From Cervus elaphus (taxonomy: Eukaryota > Chordata > Mammalia > Artiodactyla > Cervidae), in NCBI RefSeq assembly GCF_910594005.1, contig NC_057815.1, positions 82,011,552 to 82,075,551 of the forward strand: a stretch of 64,000 nt of DNA, read 5' to 3'. Positions within the stretch are counted from its first letter, which is position 1. Each line of letters opens with the position of its first letter. Below the pieces are notes generated by a model, which did not search any database, had not been told where the DNA came from, and was given only the letters and a program-made list of their open reading frames with translations. Below are positions 21,489-33,693 of the stretch, in pieces. Made by a program: the position numbers and the translations under genes.

Positions 21489-22220
21489 CCTCAGATATGC
21501 AGATGATACCACTTTAATGGCAGAAAGTTAAGTCTCTTGATGAAGGTGAAAGAAGAGAGTGAAAAGGGTGACTTAAAACTCAACTATCCAAAAATGAAGA
21601 TCATGGCATCCAGTCCCATCACTTCATGGGAAATAAATGGGGGACATGTGGAAACAGTGAGAGATTTTATTTTCTTGGGCTCCAAAATCACTGTGGACAG
21701 TGACTGCAGCCATAAAATTAAAAGATGCTTGCTCCTTGGAAGAAAAGATATGACAAACCTAGACGGTGTATTAAAAAGCAGAGACATCACTTTACTGTTT
21801 GTTTTCCAGTAGTCATGTACAGATATGAGAGGTGAAACATAAAGAAGGATGAGTCCTGAAGAACTGATGCTTTCAAGATGTGGTGCTGCGAAAGACTCTT
21901 GTGAGTTCTTTGGTCTGCAAGGATATCAAACCAGTCAATCCAAAAGGAAATCAACCCTGAATACTCATTAGAAAGGAAGCTCCAATTCTCTGGCCATCTG
22001 ATCCCAAGCACGGACTCACTGGAAAAGACCCTGATGCTGGGAAAGATTGAGGGCAGGAGGAGAAGGGGGTGATAGAACATGAGATGTTTGGATGGCATCA
22101 CTGACTCAATGTACATGAATCTGAGCAGACTCTGGAATATAGTGAAGGGCCTGGAAGCCTGGTGTGCTGCAGTCCATGAAGTTGCAAATAGTTGAACATG
22201 ACTAAGTGATTGAACAACAA
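21489..22220 (+). mobile_element. BovB 3' part, degraded
   Basis: Begins exactly at RT motif C, with YADD intact at 21496-21507, and runs to a degraded 3' end ('gttgaacatgactaagtgat' plus a CAA-type tail). A deletion just after YADD introduces a stop. The open piece at 21537-21812 is decayed RT. Diverged in many places, so one of the older copies. Confidence 0.9.
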
Positions 22221-22860
22221 AAGTTAAATCAGAAGTAGTCTTTGCTACTATTGTTTTCTTTATCTCAGTTCGTATATTAGAAAAAACTTTTCAGGCCATA
22301 TAGAAGCTTATCAGACCACCTCCTGGTTCTGAAACTAAGATAAACATAAATACATATATACATACATACATATCCTATTAATTTATTAAAAACACAAAGT
22401 CTAAAGATACTAGACTTTTCTTAGTATTCACATATATAAGATATATTTATAATTATTAAACAAATTCAAGTTGCCTTCATTTTTTTGTACTTCTCCCTAG
22501 ACCATTGTTCTAGTTTCTTGGGATATTAATATGTTCCTTATTCTAGTTCTTTAGAACAAGCTTCAGCAAAGGAATTTTTTTTAAAATGTGAGTCCACTGG
22601 GAAATTTAAATAGAAATTAATAAAATAGCTGTTGGTTACAGAATGAAAAAATACCTCAAATACTATTTTTCAGCATAAGGCGTGCTAGACTGCAGTTGTG
22701 GCTCTTGTATAAGAAAATCAATTATTTTTTTTACTAAGATGAAAATGATAGACATGATTAGACAGAATGGTGATTTCCCTTCAAATTTCATTTAAAATAT
22801 CTTTCTTCTTATTAACCACATCATCAATTATCTATAAGTAATTAAGTCAAATGTCAAGTC
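22221..22860. other. AT-rich DNA with a short TACA repeat
   Basis: Short 'tatatacatacatacatatc' repeat near 22354. Otherwise unassigned. Confidence 0.4.
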
Positions 22861-23071
22861 AAGTGTGCTCAGTCGCTCAATTGTATCCGACTCTCTGAGG
22901 CCCCATGGACGGTAACCCACAAGTTTCCTCTGTTAATGGGATTTTCCAGGCAAGAATACTATAGTGGGTTGCCATTCCCTTCTCCAGGGGAATTTTCCCA
23001 ACCCAGGGATAGAACCCATGTCTCCTGTATTGGCAGACAGATTCTTTAGCACTGAGTCACCTGGGAAGCCC
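22861..23071 (-). mobile_element. Bov-tA SINE
   Basis: Antisense full copy from 'aagtgtgctcagtcgctcaa' to 'gagtcacctgggaagccc'. The body is moderately diverged ('gtaacccacaagtttcctct'). Confidence 0.93.
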
Positions 23072-24828
23072 ATCATATAAAATTAATTAAACTTCCCTGA
23101 AAAGCATCATGGATATAAAAAAATTAAATTAGTTTGACACTGGTACATCACAGAATACATAATCTATTAATACATATTAAACTCTGGCTTGGAAGTATCA
23201 GGGTATCTGCCCCAAATTCTGTTCTCCCAGTAGATAGCAAGATGATTCTTTTGAACTTTAATTATGGAACTGACCCATAATTACCCATTAATTCAGGGAT
23301 TGGGAATGAGGCAGGAGTAAGCACAGATCAGTAGACAGATAAACAGGACAGAGAAGAATCCTGAGAGCTATAAAGTACACTGAGATAATACACGGAGAAA
23401 CAGTAAACCTCTAATTTCTGATGATATTAATCAGGAAATATGTTTTACTTCCTGATACATTTTCTTGCATTAATTTAAAAATTAAATAGAACACAGACTT
23501 AAAACCACCTGCTTGACGATCCCCTGCCCTTGTGAGGACTTGACTTTGGCTCTTCTTTTATTTTCCACCAAGGGCAAGGAGTCCAGAGAGCCACTGAGCT
23601 GTGGGCATACAGTGGGCATGCCCACCTTTCTAGCCAGGTCTGGAATTCCCTCCTACATGCTTCACATACACTTCCAAACCTGTGAGGCCCTCTGTTGTAG
23701 GGTAGACTGCATTGCACTTCTGGGAAAGATTTAAGTCCGCAGAATGGCCAATTGGAAGTATTTTTCAGGGGGTGGAGGGTGGGAAGTAGCTCTTTTGTTG
23801 TACCAGACAGAGCCAGACAGGCAAGTACTGCTTCCTATAGTCACATACCAAGGAGTCTAAAAATTCAGAATTTGAACCCTGGCTTTCTATGTGCTATGAA
23901 GACTATTCCCCTGATGTGTAACATTTAAATGTTTATATACTGATATGCAGGTCAACTTTGCACTCTTCACTGGGCTCCAGGTTTTACAGGCAGGCCAATA
24001 GGACCGCACATGCAGCACTAATCAGGTAGAGATTTGAAACCAGGGTCCTATCTGATTACTAAATTGTGGTAAGCATTGCTTGACTTAAAATGGGCAGTTG
24101 AAGTAGTCAAAGTCTGTTCAAGGCTAAAGTCGCTAAATAAAAGTAAACATCCTCTTGAGAGTAAATAAAGAAATTTTGGCAAAAAGCCTAGAAAATATAA
24201 GAGTAATAGAGGGATGAAATATTAGAAATGATGAATCAAATAATAAAAGGAACCTTGCATACCATCATTCTAGGTACCAAGGATGAGTCAGTCACAGGCT
24301 AGGAATGGCAGGTAAGAAGTATGAGACTCTGGTGGAAGAAGGAAGGTAGAACATAGCAATGCTGCATTTCAAGTAAATAGAAATGTCTGAATTTTAAAGA
24401 GAATGTAATGCCCCACACTTAACATAATACTTAGTATAGTGAGGTGTCAGTATAAGGGAATATTTTTTTTTCTCTAAGAGTATTTTGATCTTCATAAACT
24501 CTTAATTCAAAAATGTTTTCTTATTTTGAGATCATATATACAGAAAATTCTGAAAATATGGAAAAATATCTTATTAATCTGAGAAAAATTACCTGTAATG
24601 ATATCCCACAGGAAAAAAGAAAAAAAAGTTAGTTTGAACATATATTTCCTTTTTGATAAAAAGAAAATCATAGTAAATGTATCTTATTTTTTCACTTGGT
24701 TTCTTGTCATGCATCATTAAAGTTTTGTCATGTTAGGTGATGAACTTATAATAATTTCACAACAATTCACTGAATGGATAAAAATCTTACAGCTTATGTG
24801 CTTTTATAGACCTGACAATTTGATATTG
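23072..24828. other. No recognised feature (1.75 kb)
   Basis: Bases 23500-23720 are visibly more GC-rich than their surroundings and open on both strands (about 72 codons each), but I see no domain, start context or splice pattern. A C/T-rich centre and several CCC/GGG runs are the only texture. Confidence 0.35.
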
Positions 24829-24840
24829 AGATCATCTAGA

Positions 24841-25034
24841 GAGAGAGAAATTCACTCAGTCGTGTCTGACTCTGCGATCCCATGGACTGTAGCCCATGAG
24901 GCTCCTCTGTCTGTGGGATATTCCAAGTAAGAGTACTGGAAAGGGTTGCCATTCCCTTCTCCAGGGGATCTTCCTGACCTAGGAATAGCGTTGCAGGCAG
25001 ATTCTTTACTATCTGAGCTACAGGGACATCACTC
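24841..25034 (-). mobile_element. Bov-tA SINE with 12-bp TSD
   Basis: Antisense copy with a (GA)n start, body and a shortened head ('gaatagcgttgcaggcagat', missing part of the B-box region). TSD agatcatctaga at 24829-24840 and 25035-25046, itself nearly palindromic. Confidence 0.93.
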
Positions 25035-25046
25035 AGATCATCTAGA

Positions 25047-26369
25047 TTTATTTTATTATAACTCTAAATAAACAGACAGAATAATAGATTTGTTAATAAA
25101 TTTTTAAAAGTACTTTTTTGTTTGTTTTCTTAGCATGGATTTCTGAATTCAATTCTCTGGATAGAATATGTAAATAATTTTAAGATTTTTTTTTTAATAG
25201 ATTTAAATCTTTCATTTAAAATCTTCTACCATTTCGACTCCAAACAACAAGCTATTGCCTCACTACAAAGTTTGGGGATAACCTGATAGATTGAGATAAA
25301 TATGTAGGGTCAATTTTAACAAAGTCTCTGCATATAGGACACAAAACAAATACTAGAAAAATCTAAATAGTAAAACATATTTCATGCTAGAAGCCATATA
25401 TATCCAATTAATTTATGTAAAATTCCTAATGGAAAATTTCATTTATGTCTTATTTCATCCTGATATATGTTATGCCAATTTATGTTTTTGTCTTAAATAA
25501 GTCTTAATTTGGCCTTTTTCCTCTAAAAATTTTATAAGGAGGTTTAAGAAACTTTGGTATATATCAGTGTGGAAAATTTCAGTAGGGTTCTCAAGAGAGG
25601 AAACTATCTTCGCAGAGCATTTCAGGAACATAGGTCATTTAAACTGAACTTATATTCCTGATGGGAAATGGAAAAACTGAATTGAACTCAACGTACCAAC
25701 TGGATTTTCTAATACTGACTGAATGTGTGGAAATATGCCCTGAAGTTCTGATTGTTCCTAAATTTTTTTCTAACGTGAAGTTTTACAACTTCAAAACTTG
25801 AAAAACAAACACTGCACTATTTTAAAGTTATATCATAAAATTGCACTCTGCCACTACTTTCACCAAGATTTCTTTACACATCTCAAGAATATTTCAGATC
25901 CCTTTTTCGTTACAGCTTCCAGCACTTTTGAGTAGAAATCCTTGAATAAATGTCACCAACTCTAGAGTAAGTCACCAATTATTTAAGCCACCTTTTTTGA
26001 GTTCAGTAGAAATTTCAGCTTCACCTAGATAAGACTGAGTTAGAAATATTGCTTTTTGGGATTTTGTTTTGTGCAGACTTTGGTCCTAAATAATTTTCTG
26101 TCCTGAGAATGTAACAAATGTTTTGTAGTGATAGGCTTTTGTTTTTACTTTCTTTTTGAGAAGAGATCTGTGGTTTGCAAATCTGGGGCTCTGAATGTGA
26201 CTTACTCACCAGATATCCTGCTTTGCTGAAGTAAGTGGGATATCCAAGGGTAACATTCTTACTATCTTTGGTAAATAAACAAGGCTGAGTTGATTCAGAG
26301 AATGATAAAGAGCAATACCTTTCTGATGCCTTGCATATTAATCATAGCAAAAAGTCTAATAGCATATAT
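25047..26369. other. No recognised feature (1.3 kb)
   Basis: AT-rich single-copy-looking DNA. A poly-T run near 25186-25195 has no identifiable element attached. Confidence 0.4.
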
Positions 26370-26513
26370 GAACACCTGATATGTACGAATGTTGTGTTTT
26401 ACTAATACACTCATTTGATACTCGCAACATCTGTATGAGCTAGTTACTATCAATATTAACCTAATTTTTCAGATAGCAGTTAAATATTTAATAACTAGCT
26501 AATGAGTATGTTA
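26370..26513 (-). mobile_element. MIR SINE, left part
   Basis: MIR in reverse: 'gaacacctgatatgtacgaa', 'cactcatttgatactcgcaa', 'catctgtatgagctagttac', then 'agctaatgagtatg'. It appears to continue after the Bov-tA SINE (26754-26800, 'gagcagggagctaaaact'). Confidence 0.65.
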
Positions 26514-26524
26514 GCTAGTTATTA
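26489..26524. repeat. 13-bp perfect inverted repeat at a SINE 5' junction
   Basis: Arms taataactagcta (26489-26501) and tagctagttatta (26512-26524) with a 10-nt loop. The right arm lies between the SINE's left TSD and its first base, so it is extra sequence absent from a simple insertion. Confidence 0.85.
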
Positions 26525-26532
26525 GAAGTTAA

Positions 26533-26753
26533 GGGCTTCCCTGGTGGCTCAGAGGTTAAAGCATCTGCCCGCAATGCAGGAGACCAGGGTTCGATGCCTG
26601 GGTCGGGAAGATCCCCTGGAGAAGGAAATGGCAAGCCACTCCAGTACTCTTGCCTGGAGAATCCGGTGGACAGAGGAGCCTGGTAGTCTACAGTCCATGG
26701 GGTCGCAAAGAGTCAGACACGACTGAGCGACTTCACTTTCACTTTTCACTTTC
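26533..26753 (+). mobile_element. Bov-tA SINE, well preserved
   Basis: Full-length, with A-box region 'tggctcagaggt', B box 'ggttcgatgcc', body close to family consensus, and tail 'gactgagcgacttcacttt'. Likely TSD aatgagtatgtta (26501-26513) / aatgagcatgtta (26754-26766), with one mismatch. About 19 extra bases (26514-26532) separate the left TSD from the SINE start. These can be read as a fold-back copy of upstream DNA. Confidence 0.93.
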
Positions 26754-26929
26754 AATGAGCATGTTATAGAGCAGGGAGCTAAAACTGCTTCTAAGGGCCT
26801 CCAGTCTCCGGTCTTAAAGATCATGGTGAGCATCATTGTTTAAGAAAATCAAATGGTTTCCAAAGTCATTTATCAATTTTTGCAAGGTTTGATGCACACC
26901 TCTTTGAAGAGATTATTGTTGTTGTAAAT

Positions 26930-27143
26930 GGTTTCCCAGGTAGCTTAGTGGTAAAGAATCCTCCTGCCAAGCAGGAGATGTGGGTTCAATCCCTGGGTTG
27001 GGAAGATTCCACAGGGATGGAACTAGCAACCCACTCCAGTATTCTTGCTTGGGAAAATCCATGGACAGAGGAAACTGGCAGGCTACAGTCCATGGGGTCA
27101 CAAAAGAGTCAGTCAGGACTTAGCAACTAAACAATCACAACAA
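26930..27143 (+). mobile_element. Bov-tA SINE
   Basis: Sense copy from 'ggtttcccaggtagcttagt' (degraded A-box region) through B box 'gggttcaatccc' to 'gacttagcaactaaacaatc' and a CAA-rich tail. Confidence 0.93.
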
Positions 27144-27428
27144 AGAAAAATCAGATGTGTAGAGAAAAATCACATGTATAAAGAAAAAAAAATCATTTAT
27201 TGTAGAATTAAAGAATAATTCCAGCCTTTAGAATTTTATTGGAGCTGGAAGAACCTAAGATGGCCCTTGAGCTAAGAAATTATACTAATTTAGGGACTGG
27301 TGTCCAGAACATTTAAGTGACTCATTTGAATGTTGTAGTTTTAATGAATGATACAGTCAGAATTAAAATACAGATCTCCTGGATTCCACTGTAGTGCTTT
27401 TGTATAGTTATATAGTCAGCGTTAATGT

Positions 27429-27620
27429 TAGTCACTCAGTCATATCGGGACTCTTTGAACCCCACGGACTGTAGCCTGCCAGGCTCCTCTCTCCATGGGA
27501 TTCTCCAGGCAAGAATACTGGAGTGAGTTGCCATTCACTTCTCCAGGGGATCTTCCTGACCCAGGGATCAAACCCAAGCCTCCTGCATTGCAGACAGATT
27601 CTTCACCATCTGAGCCACCC
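27429..27620 (-). mobile_element. Bov-tA SINE
   Basis: Antisense copy from 'agtcactcagtcatatcggg' to 'ccatctgagccacccc'; the last head bases are lost. It lies opposite in orientation to the SINEs at 26533 and 26930. Confidence 0.92.
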
Positions 27621-30189
27621 CAATTTCTAAGTAAAATCACATAGAAACTTTGAACTTGATGATAGTTTAACTAGATCAGACTAAGTGCTTTTCACATGGC
27701 TTAAAATGAATTACAAATATGATTTTTTGTGAAAGTAAGCAGTGCTGGGTATCTTCCCAATATAAAGCTCACATAGAAAGATAGACTTATGAAATATTCT
27801 GGACAAATTCACCTAAGCATTGACAGCAGTTTAAACCACTCAGGAGTCAGTAATATAACATTGTATATGAATTTTGCTTGAGGAAATGCTATAATTTGTT
27901 TTCTTTTAAATGCAATCCAGCTCCAATTTTAGTGCCTGACAAAATCTTGCTAAATAAAGCAGCAGGATTGTAAGAGTAAAGGTGTTTTTAACTGTCTCTC
28001 TCTAAGAATCTCTGCTTCTGTGAAGAATCAGAAAAGTTGAAAATAAAATTTCCCTTTCCAATGAGAAATTTCTGATTTGTTCATTCCCTGTTTACTCAGT
28101 CAAAAATACTGGTCACACGTATAGAAAAACAATTGTCCTTACTTATAAAAAGCAGGAAAGGACATAGCTAAAGTTTGCAGGGACCAAAAACAAGCGTGGA
28201 TTTCAGTTCTTATTTAGTATTGTTTCTGAATCTTCTGGCCAAGTTATAAATTATATTGAAAATGATGGGCTAATCTGTAAACTGATAACTTTCTTGATGA
28301 CAATCAGAAATATCTTGTCAAAATTTTAAATGCAGGGACTTTGGTATTCCAGAACTATACCTTTAAACGTTCATGCTTCACAATTATGTGTGTGTTTGAA
28401 CAAAGATGTTCCTGAAAGGTGTTCCCTGTAGTAATGCTTATAATGTCATGCTGTATGATATATGAAAATCATATAAACATTAATCAGTCAGTGAATGGTT
28501 AAATAAAATACAGGACATTGATAATTGTTAAATAATATAAGTCTTTACAAAGGTTGAGGTTAAACTATTTATATTAATATAGATGCTTAGACTAACATAA
28601 CACAGAAATATACATATATATGTAAGTAGAAAACTGTAAATCACAAAAAATATACAATTCAAATTAGGTATTAATTACATCTATAAGGAAATGTAAATAG
28701 AAACATTTACAGAGAAAGCTAGATAAATAGACAAAAAACAAAAATATTTTGTAGGTAAGTTTATTAGAGGAGGAGTAGGATTAGAAAAAAAATGTTTACT
28801 TTTTAATCTCTTGGTATTCATATTTTACTTTACTAAATCATATTGGATTGAGGGATTGAGCAAGGCAAAATGAATACTATGTTTAAAATATTTTCAGCTT
28901 TTAAATTTGATTTGGGAAAAAGCCAAGGGAATTATATTAGAAGTTATGGAAAATAAAACATTATTAAAAATTGTCCTCCAGTCAATAAAAATTTCTTTCT
29001 TACTCTGAAATTCTAGCAATCCACAGTTATCCTTCGATGACTAAATTGCATACAACCACCCAACAAGTTATTTCAAAGTATTTCTTCCAGGAGATAACTG
29101 TTGAAAATACTCCTCTTTCCAGGCTTCATTTTCAACAGTTATCTACTGCCTGGGTTTCTGAGTCACAGACTAGAGGGAAACATTTGTCTTCTGTATATGC
29201 ACAAACATGAACTTTTTCATTTCTTCTACAAGATATTTAAGTCTCAAAGTGCTTGAGTGATTTGATTACCTACTTCAATATAGAAGGCTAATAATCACGG
29301 AAGACAGATCAATTGCTGGTGAATGAAAACCTGTCAGTGATTTATTAGTGCTTTGGAACGGCGATGCAATAGTTACGGCTGAGCAGGCATTTCTGTTATA
29401 AATGTCTGTTTTGCTTCCATTTTATGGCAAAAACCAAGCACGAGGCAGAAGGTTTCACTTCTTTAACCACTGTTTGTAATTATTGAGTCAAAATTACAGC
29501 TCTGAAATTCGGGTTTAAGATAAAGTTGTGGTTTTCCCTTTTTGTTGTGGTTTTTCAATGACATAAAAAATCTCATTTTGAAATCCTTCAAGCATTTTAT
29601 AGCATATTGTACACAAGGAAATTTTGAAATACTCCAGAGTTTTGTGACACTCTGGTATTACAGAAAAGCGATGTGTTTTGAAAAATGACACAAAAGAGGC
29701 CATTTCAGCTAGTAAAATCATAACAAGGTGACTAGTTGCTTTAGAAATCACCTTCCAATAATCTAACATTATCTGAGAATGTTTCATTTAGAAAATACTA
29801 AAATCATTGGTCCACACTTATGGTTTCCAGTGACTCACTTTGGTGTCTAAAACAAACAATATCTTTTTTCTTATTGCTTTCTAAAATGTGGATAGATTTT
29901 GATTAAGTTTAATTTAACACTAAAATATTTTAAAAAATTCTGGATGCAGACATTTTTATCTGTATCGAGTGCAAGATTAAGACCAAAATATATCTCAAAT
30001 TTATGTATCTTTGATATCTAAAGGAAATTCAGTATAAAAATACATGTTAGAGAAATATGTGATATTACTAGTTAAGATGTGTAATTTGCAGAACCATTTG
30101 TGACAAAGTATTATATAAATATGGCCAAGTATTTGAAAAATAAACCTATTTCTTTTGAGGGTGAAGGCAAAAAGAAAGTAGATATTTGT
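27621..30189. other. Longest repeat-free stretch (2.57 kb)
   Basis: No repeat recognised. It contains the perfect hairpin at 29092-29144. A 90-codon minus frame (29515-29787) shows no domain or supporting context. If any part of the window is conserved non-coding DNA, this is a good place to look, but I cannot show conservation. Confidence 0.4.
29092..29144. repeat. Perfect 17-bp hairpin, 19-nt loop
   Basis: Left arm agataactgttgaaaat (29092-29108) and right arm attttcaacagttatct (29128-29144) are exact reverse complements. Beyond a 4-nt bulge the stem could gain 5 more pairs (ccagg 29087-29091 with cctgg 29149-29153). No known repeat covers it. Confidence 0.9.
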
Positions 30190-30380
30190 GAAAGCCTATT
30201 TTTGTGCTAGGAAACTTTCAGCATTATCTCGTTTATTCCTCACAATAACCTAGTGTGGTAAGAAACTGCTTATAGTTGATAAATGACTTGTTCAAGGTCT
30301 GACGGTTAATGAAAAGAAGAGCTTGGACTTGAACCTAGGACTGTATAACACAAAACTTGTGCCCTTTCAACTGTGACTTT
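30190..30380 (-). mobile_element. MIR SINE
   Basis: Clear MIR order in reverse: 'gcattatctcgtttattcct', 'cacaataacctagtgtggta', 'aaatgacttgttcaaggtct', 'cttggacttgaacctagga'. Confidence 0.75.
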
Positions 30381-30474
30381 CCTTTTCTGCCTGATTTTTA
30401 AAAATAACAATGACAAACATATATACATATACATACCTATGTATAAAAACAAAGAAACTTTTATTTCAGCATTG

Positions 30475-30506
30475 GTGTTCAGTCACTCAGTTGTGTCTAA
30501 CTCTGC
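30475..30506 (-). mobile_element. Bov SINE scrap
   Basis: Only 'agtcactcagttgtgtctaa' and a few flanking bases remain, i.e. the 3' end of an antisense Bov SINE. Confidence 0.6.
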
Positions 30507-30519
30507 GTTAAGGTAAAAT

Positions 30520-30650
30520 GAAAGCTCTATGAAAATAGGAAGCATGTCCACAGTGTTTCTTGTTATGGACCTAGCCCTTACTTCAGTGCCTGATGATGGC
30601 AAGTGCTTGATGAACATTCAGTGAATGTTCAAAATAAATAGAATGTTCAT
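30520..30650 (+). mobile_element. L2 LINE 3' end
   Basis: 'gaaagctctatgaaaatagg' and 'acttcagtgcctgatgatgg', then '...caaaataaatag' follow the L2 3'-end pattern. It includes a near-perfect palindrome, tgaacattca/g/tgaatgttca, at 30611-30631. Confidence 0.6.
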
Positions 30651-31016
30651 ATAAATAGAAATAAAATGTATTTAATATCCATCCAAATAAATATCAACAA
30701 CATAAATTATAACACCTGTGAGTAATATAAATGCATAATTTATGTACCATGTTTCAATATGTGAGCGCTTCCCAATACTTCAGCGCGCAAAGACCAAATT
30801 TTTTTCCTATGGTGAAAAACATCAATTTACCATTTTAAAATGTACTGTATAGTAGTTTTAGCTACAATATACAGATCTTATTTTATAACAAATTTCTAGA
30901 ACTTTTTCAACTTGCAAAACTGAAACTCTAAACCTATTGCTCAGGTTCCCCTCTTCCCCTTTCCCTGAGCCCCTGGAAGCCACCATTCTACCATTTTCTA
31001 AGAATTTGACTACTTT

Positions 31017-31653
31017 TAGTTCAGTTGCTCAGTCCTGTCCAACACTTTGAGACCTCATGGACTGCAGCACACCATACCTCCCTGTCAATCACCAACTCCT
31101 GGAGTTTACTCAGACTCTTGTCCACTGAGTTGGTGATACCATCCAACCATCTCATCCTCTGTCATCCCCTTCTCCTGCCCTCAATCTTTCCCAGCATCAG
31201 GGTCTTTTCCAATGAGTCAGCTCTTCATTCACATCAGGTGGCCAAAGTATTGGAGTTTCAGCTTCAGCATCAGTCCTTCCAATGAACATGGAGGACTGAT
31301 CTCCTTTAGGATGGACTGGCTGGATTTCCTTGCAGTCCAAAGGACTCTCAAGAGTCTTCTCCAACACCACAGTTCAAAAGCATCACTTCTTCAGCACTCA
31401 GTTTTCATTATAGTCCAACTCTCATATCCATAAATGACTATTGGAAAAACCATAGCCTTGACTAGATGGACCTTTGTTGACAAAGTAATGTCTCTGCTTT
31501 TTAATATGCTGTCTAGTTTGGTCATAACTTTCCTTCCAAGGAGCAAGCGTCTTTTAATTTCATGGCTGCAGTCACCATCTACAGTGATTTTGGAACCTCC
31601 AAAAACAAAGTCTGTCACTGTTTCCACTGTTTCTCCATCTATTTGCCCCATCT
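31017..31653 (-). mobile_element. BovB 3' end with 13-bp TSD
   Basis: Antisense, 5'-truncated BovB from 'tagttcagttgctcagtcct' to 'gtttctccatctatttgccc'. Perfect TSD atttgactacttt at 31004-31016 and 31654-31666, and the host L1 reads continuously once one TSD copy is removed. The minus frame at 31391-31651 is RT C-terminal region and nearly open, so the copy is relatively young. Confidence 0.95.
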
Positions 31654-32609
31654 ATTTGACTACTTTAGATACCTTTTAGGTGGAATTATGCAGACTATGT
31701 CCTTCTATGTTTGGTACATTTCACTTAGTGCAATTTTCTCAATATTCATCTATGCCTTTGCAAATGGCAGGATTTCCTTCTTTATTAAGGCTGAATGATA
31801 TGCCATTGAATATGTATACCAGATTTCCTTTATCTGATCATCCATTGATAGATATCTAGGTTGCTTCAACTTCTTGACTATCGGAAATAGTGCTGCAATG
31901 AACATGGCTAGGAAAAAACTGCTTTGAATTCCTGCTTTCAATTAATTTGAATATACACTGAAAAATGAAATTACTAAATCATATGGTAATTCTCTTTTCT
32001 AAGTTTTTGAGGAACCTCCATAATGTTTCCCATAGGAGTGCACCATTCATTTTATATTCCCACCAACTTTGTACAAGCATTCTGATTTCTCCAGATCCTC
32101 ATCAACCCTCATTCTTTCCTCTTCTCTTCCCTCTCTTTCTTCTTCTCCTCCTTCTTTTTCTGTTTTTTTGAAACAGGCCACCTAATGGAGTGTGAGGTAA
32201 TATCTTATTGTGGTTTTGATTTGGTTTCCAGATGATTACTGAATTTGAGTCCTTTCAATATGCTTGTTGGCCATTTGTATATTTCTTCTGGAAATATGTC
32301 TATTCAACACTTTGCTAATTTTAAAAGTTGGATTGTTTATTTTTTGTTGTCAAGTTACAGGAATTCTTTATAGATTTTGAATATTAGATATATGGTTTGC
32401 AAATATTTTCTCCTATTCTATAGGTTGCCTTTTCACTTTCTTATTGCACAGAAGTTTTCACATTTAATATAATTTCCTTTGTCTAGTTTTTCTTTTGTTG
32501 CCTATTGTTTTGGTGACAAACCCCATGCCATGAAACTATATTCCTATGCTTTCATTAAGGAGTTTATAGCTTCTGGACTTGTGTTTAACACTTTGATCCA
32601 CTTGAGCTA

Positions 32610-32716
32610 ATTTATATAAATATACATATATATGTGGATATATTTGTGATTATATATATGTACATATATTTATATATAGGTGCATATATTTATATATGTG
32701 TATTTGTACATATATA
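32610..32716. repeat. AT/TATG-rich microsatellite expansion
   Basis: Imperfect TATA/CATATA/TTTATA repeats expanded inside the L1. Confidence 0.85.
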
Positions 32717-33665
32717 GTGTAAAATAAAGGTCCAACTTAATTTGTTTGCATGGGGATGCATAGTTTCCCCAGCATCACTTATCGAAGAGACTATCTTTTT
32801 CTCATTTGTTAGCTTCAACATGGTACTCATTTGAAAGTTACATTAGGGTTAATTTTTATCCAGTTTCATTGGTCAAAATGTCTGGCTTTATGCTAGTACC
32901 ATAGTGTTCTGATTGCTATAACCTTGCGACATATTTTGAAATCAGAAAGTATGAAGTGTGCATCTTTGTTTTTTTTCTCAAGGTCGTTTTGGCTATTTGA
33001 GTTCCTTTGAAATCTCATAACAATTTTTGAATATTTTTTCTGTTCCTGAAAAAAATGAAATTGAGATTTTGGTAGGGATTGCCTTAAATCTATATACTGT
33101 TTTGGGTGATATGCACATTTTAACTATATTAAATCTTCTAGTCTATGAACATGACATGTCTTTTCATGTATTTGTATCTTCTTCAAGTACTTTCAGCAGT
33201 GTTTGTGATTTTCAGTGTACAAGTGTCTTGCTTCTTTGTTTTAGTCATTCCTAAGTATTTTGCCATTTTTATACTATTATAAATGGAATGGTTTTCTTAA
33301 GTTCTTTTTCAGATAGTTCATTTCTAGTACATGAGATTTCATCTGATTTGTGTGTGTTAATTTGTATCTGCAGATGTGTGGGATTTATTAATTCTAACAA
33401 AGTTTTTGTGGAATCTTTGGTGTTTTCTAGGTATAAGATCATGTCATCTGCCAACAGTAGTTGAAATTAATTTGGGGCATGAATGAATGCATGCATGAAA
33501 ATTAGTTATTGAGATATCCTGAACGATTCTTTCTTTACAATTTTATTTTTATGTAAAACAAATGCACTGCATTCATGAAACTAATCTAAATCCAAGAAGT
33601 GTGCAAATTCTGTGTTATTTATATTAACTGTAAGATGTGGTGATTAAGATAAAACCCAATTTTGA

Positions 33666-33682
33666 GAAAAAAAAAAAAAAAA
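33666..33682. repeat. Poly-A run
   Basis: About 16 A residues with a GA-rich right shoulder, immediately before a MIR. It could be the tail of an unrecognised retrocopy. Confidence 0.8.
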
Positions 33683-33693
33683 GAAGAGAAAAA

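Larger units (their letters stand above)
30800..33470 (-). mobile_element. Long antisense L1 (3' UTR to mid ORF2)
   Basis: The largest L1 block. In reverse it shows the 3' UTR ('gaactttttcaacttgcaaa', 'ccctggaagccaccattcta') and ORF2 ('caggccacctaatggagtgt', 'gcaaatattttctcctattc', 'tgctagtaccatagtgttct', 'ttgtgattttcagtgtacaa', 'atgtcatctgccaacagtag'). A BovB (31017-31653) with its own TSD splits it, and an AT/TATG expansion at 32610-32716 interrupts it. Too decayed to encode protein. The frames at 31750-31941(-), 33027-33254(+) and 33269-33454(-) are relics or shadows. Confidence 0.92.

Noticed and set aside
23500..23720. Exon candidate in a GC-richer patch
   Set aside because: Open on both strands for about 72 codons, but no splice sites, domain or repeat evidence to prefer either strand.
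24829..25046. Palindromic TSD as a specific target site
   Set aside because: agatcatctaga is nearly palindromic, but the other TSDs here share no such symmetry, so it is probably chance.
33666..33682. Poly-A tail of a processed pseudogene
   Set aside because: No gene-like sequence upstream and no matching TSD found; treated as a simple run.
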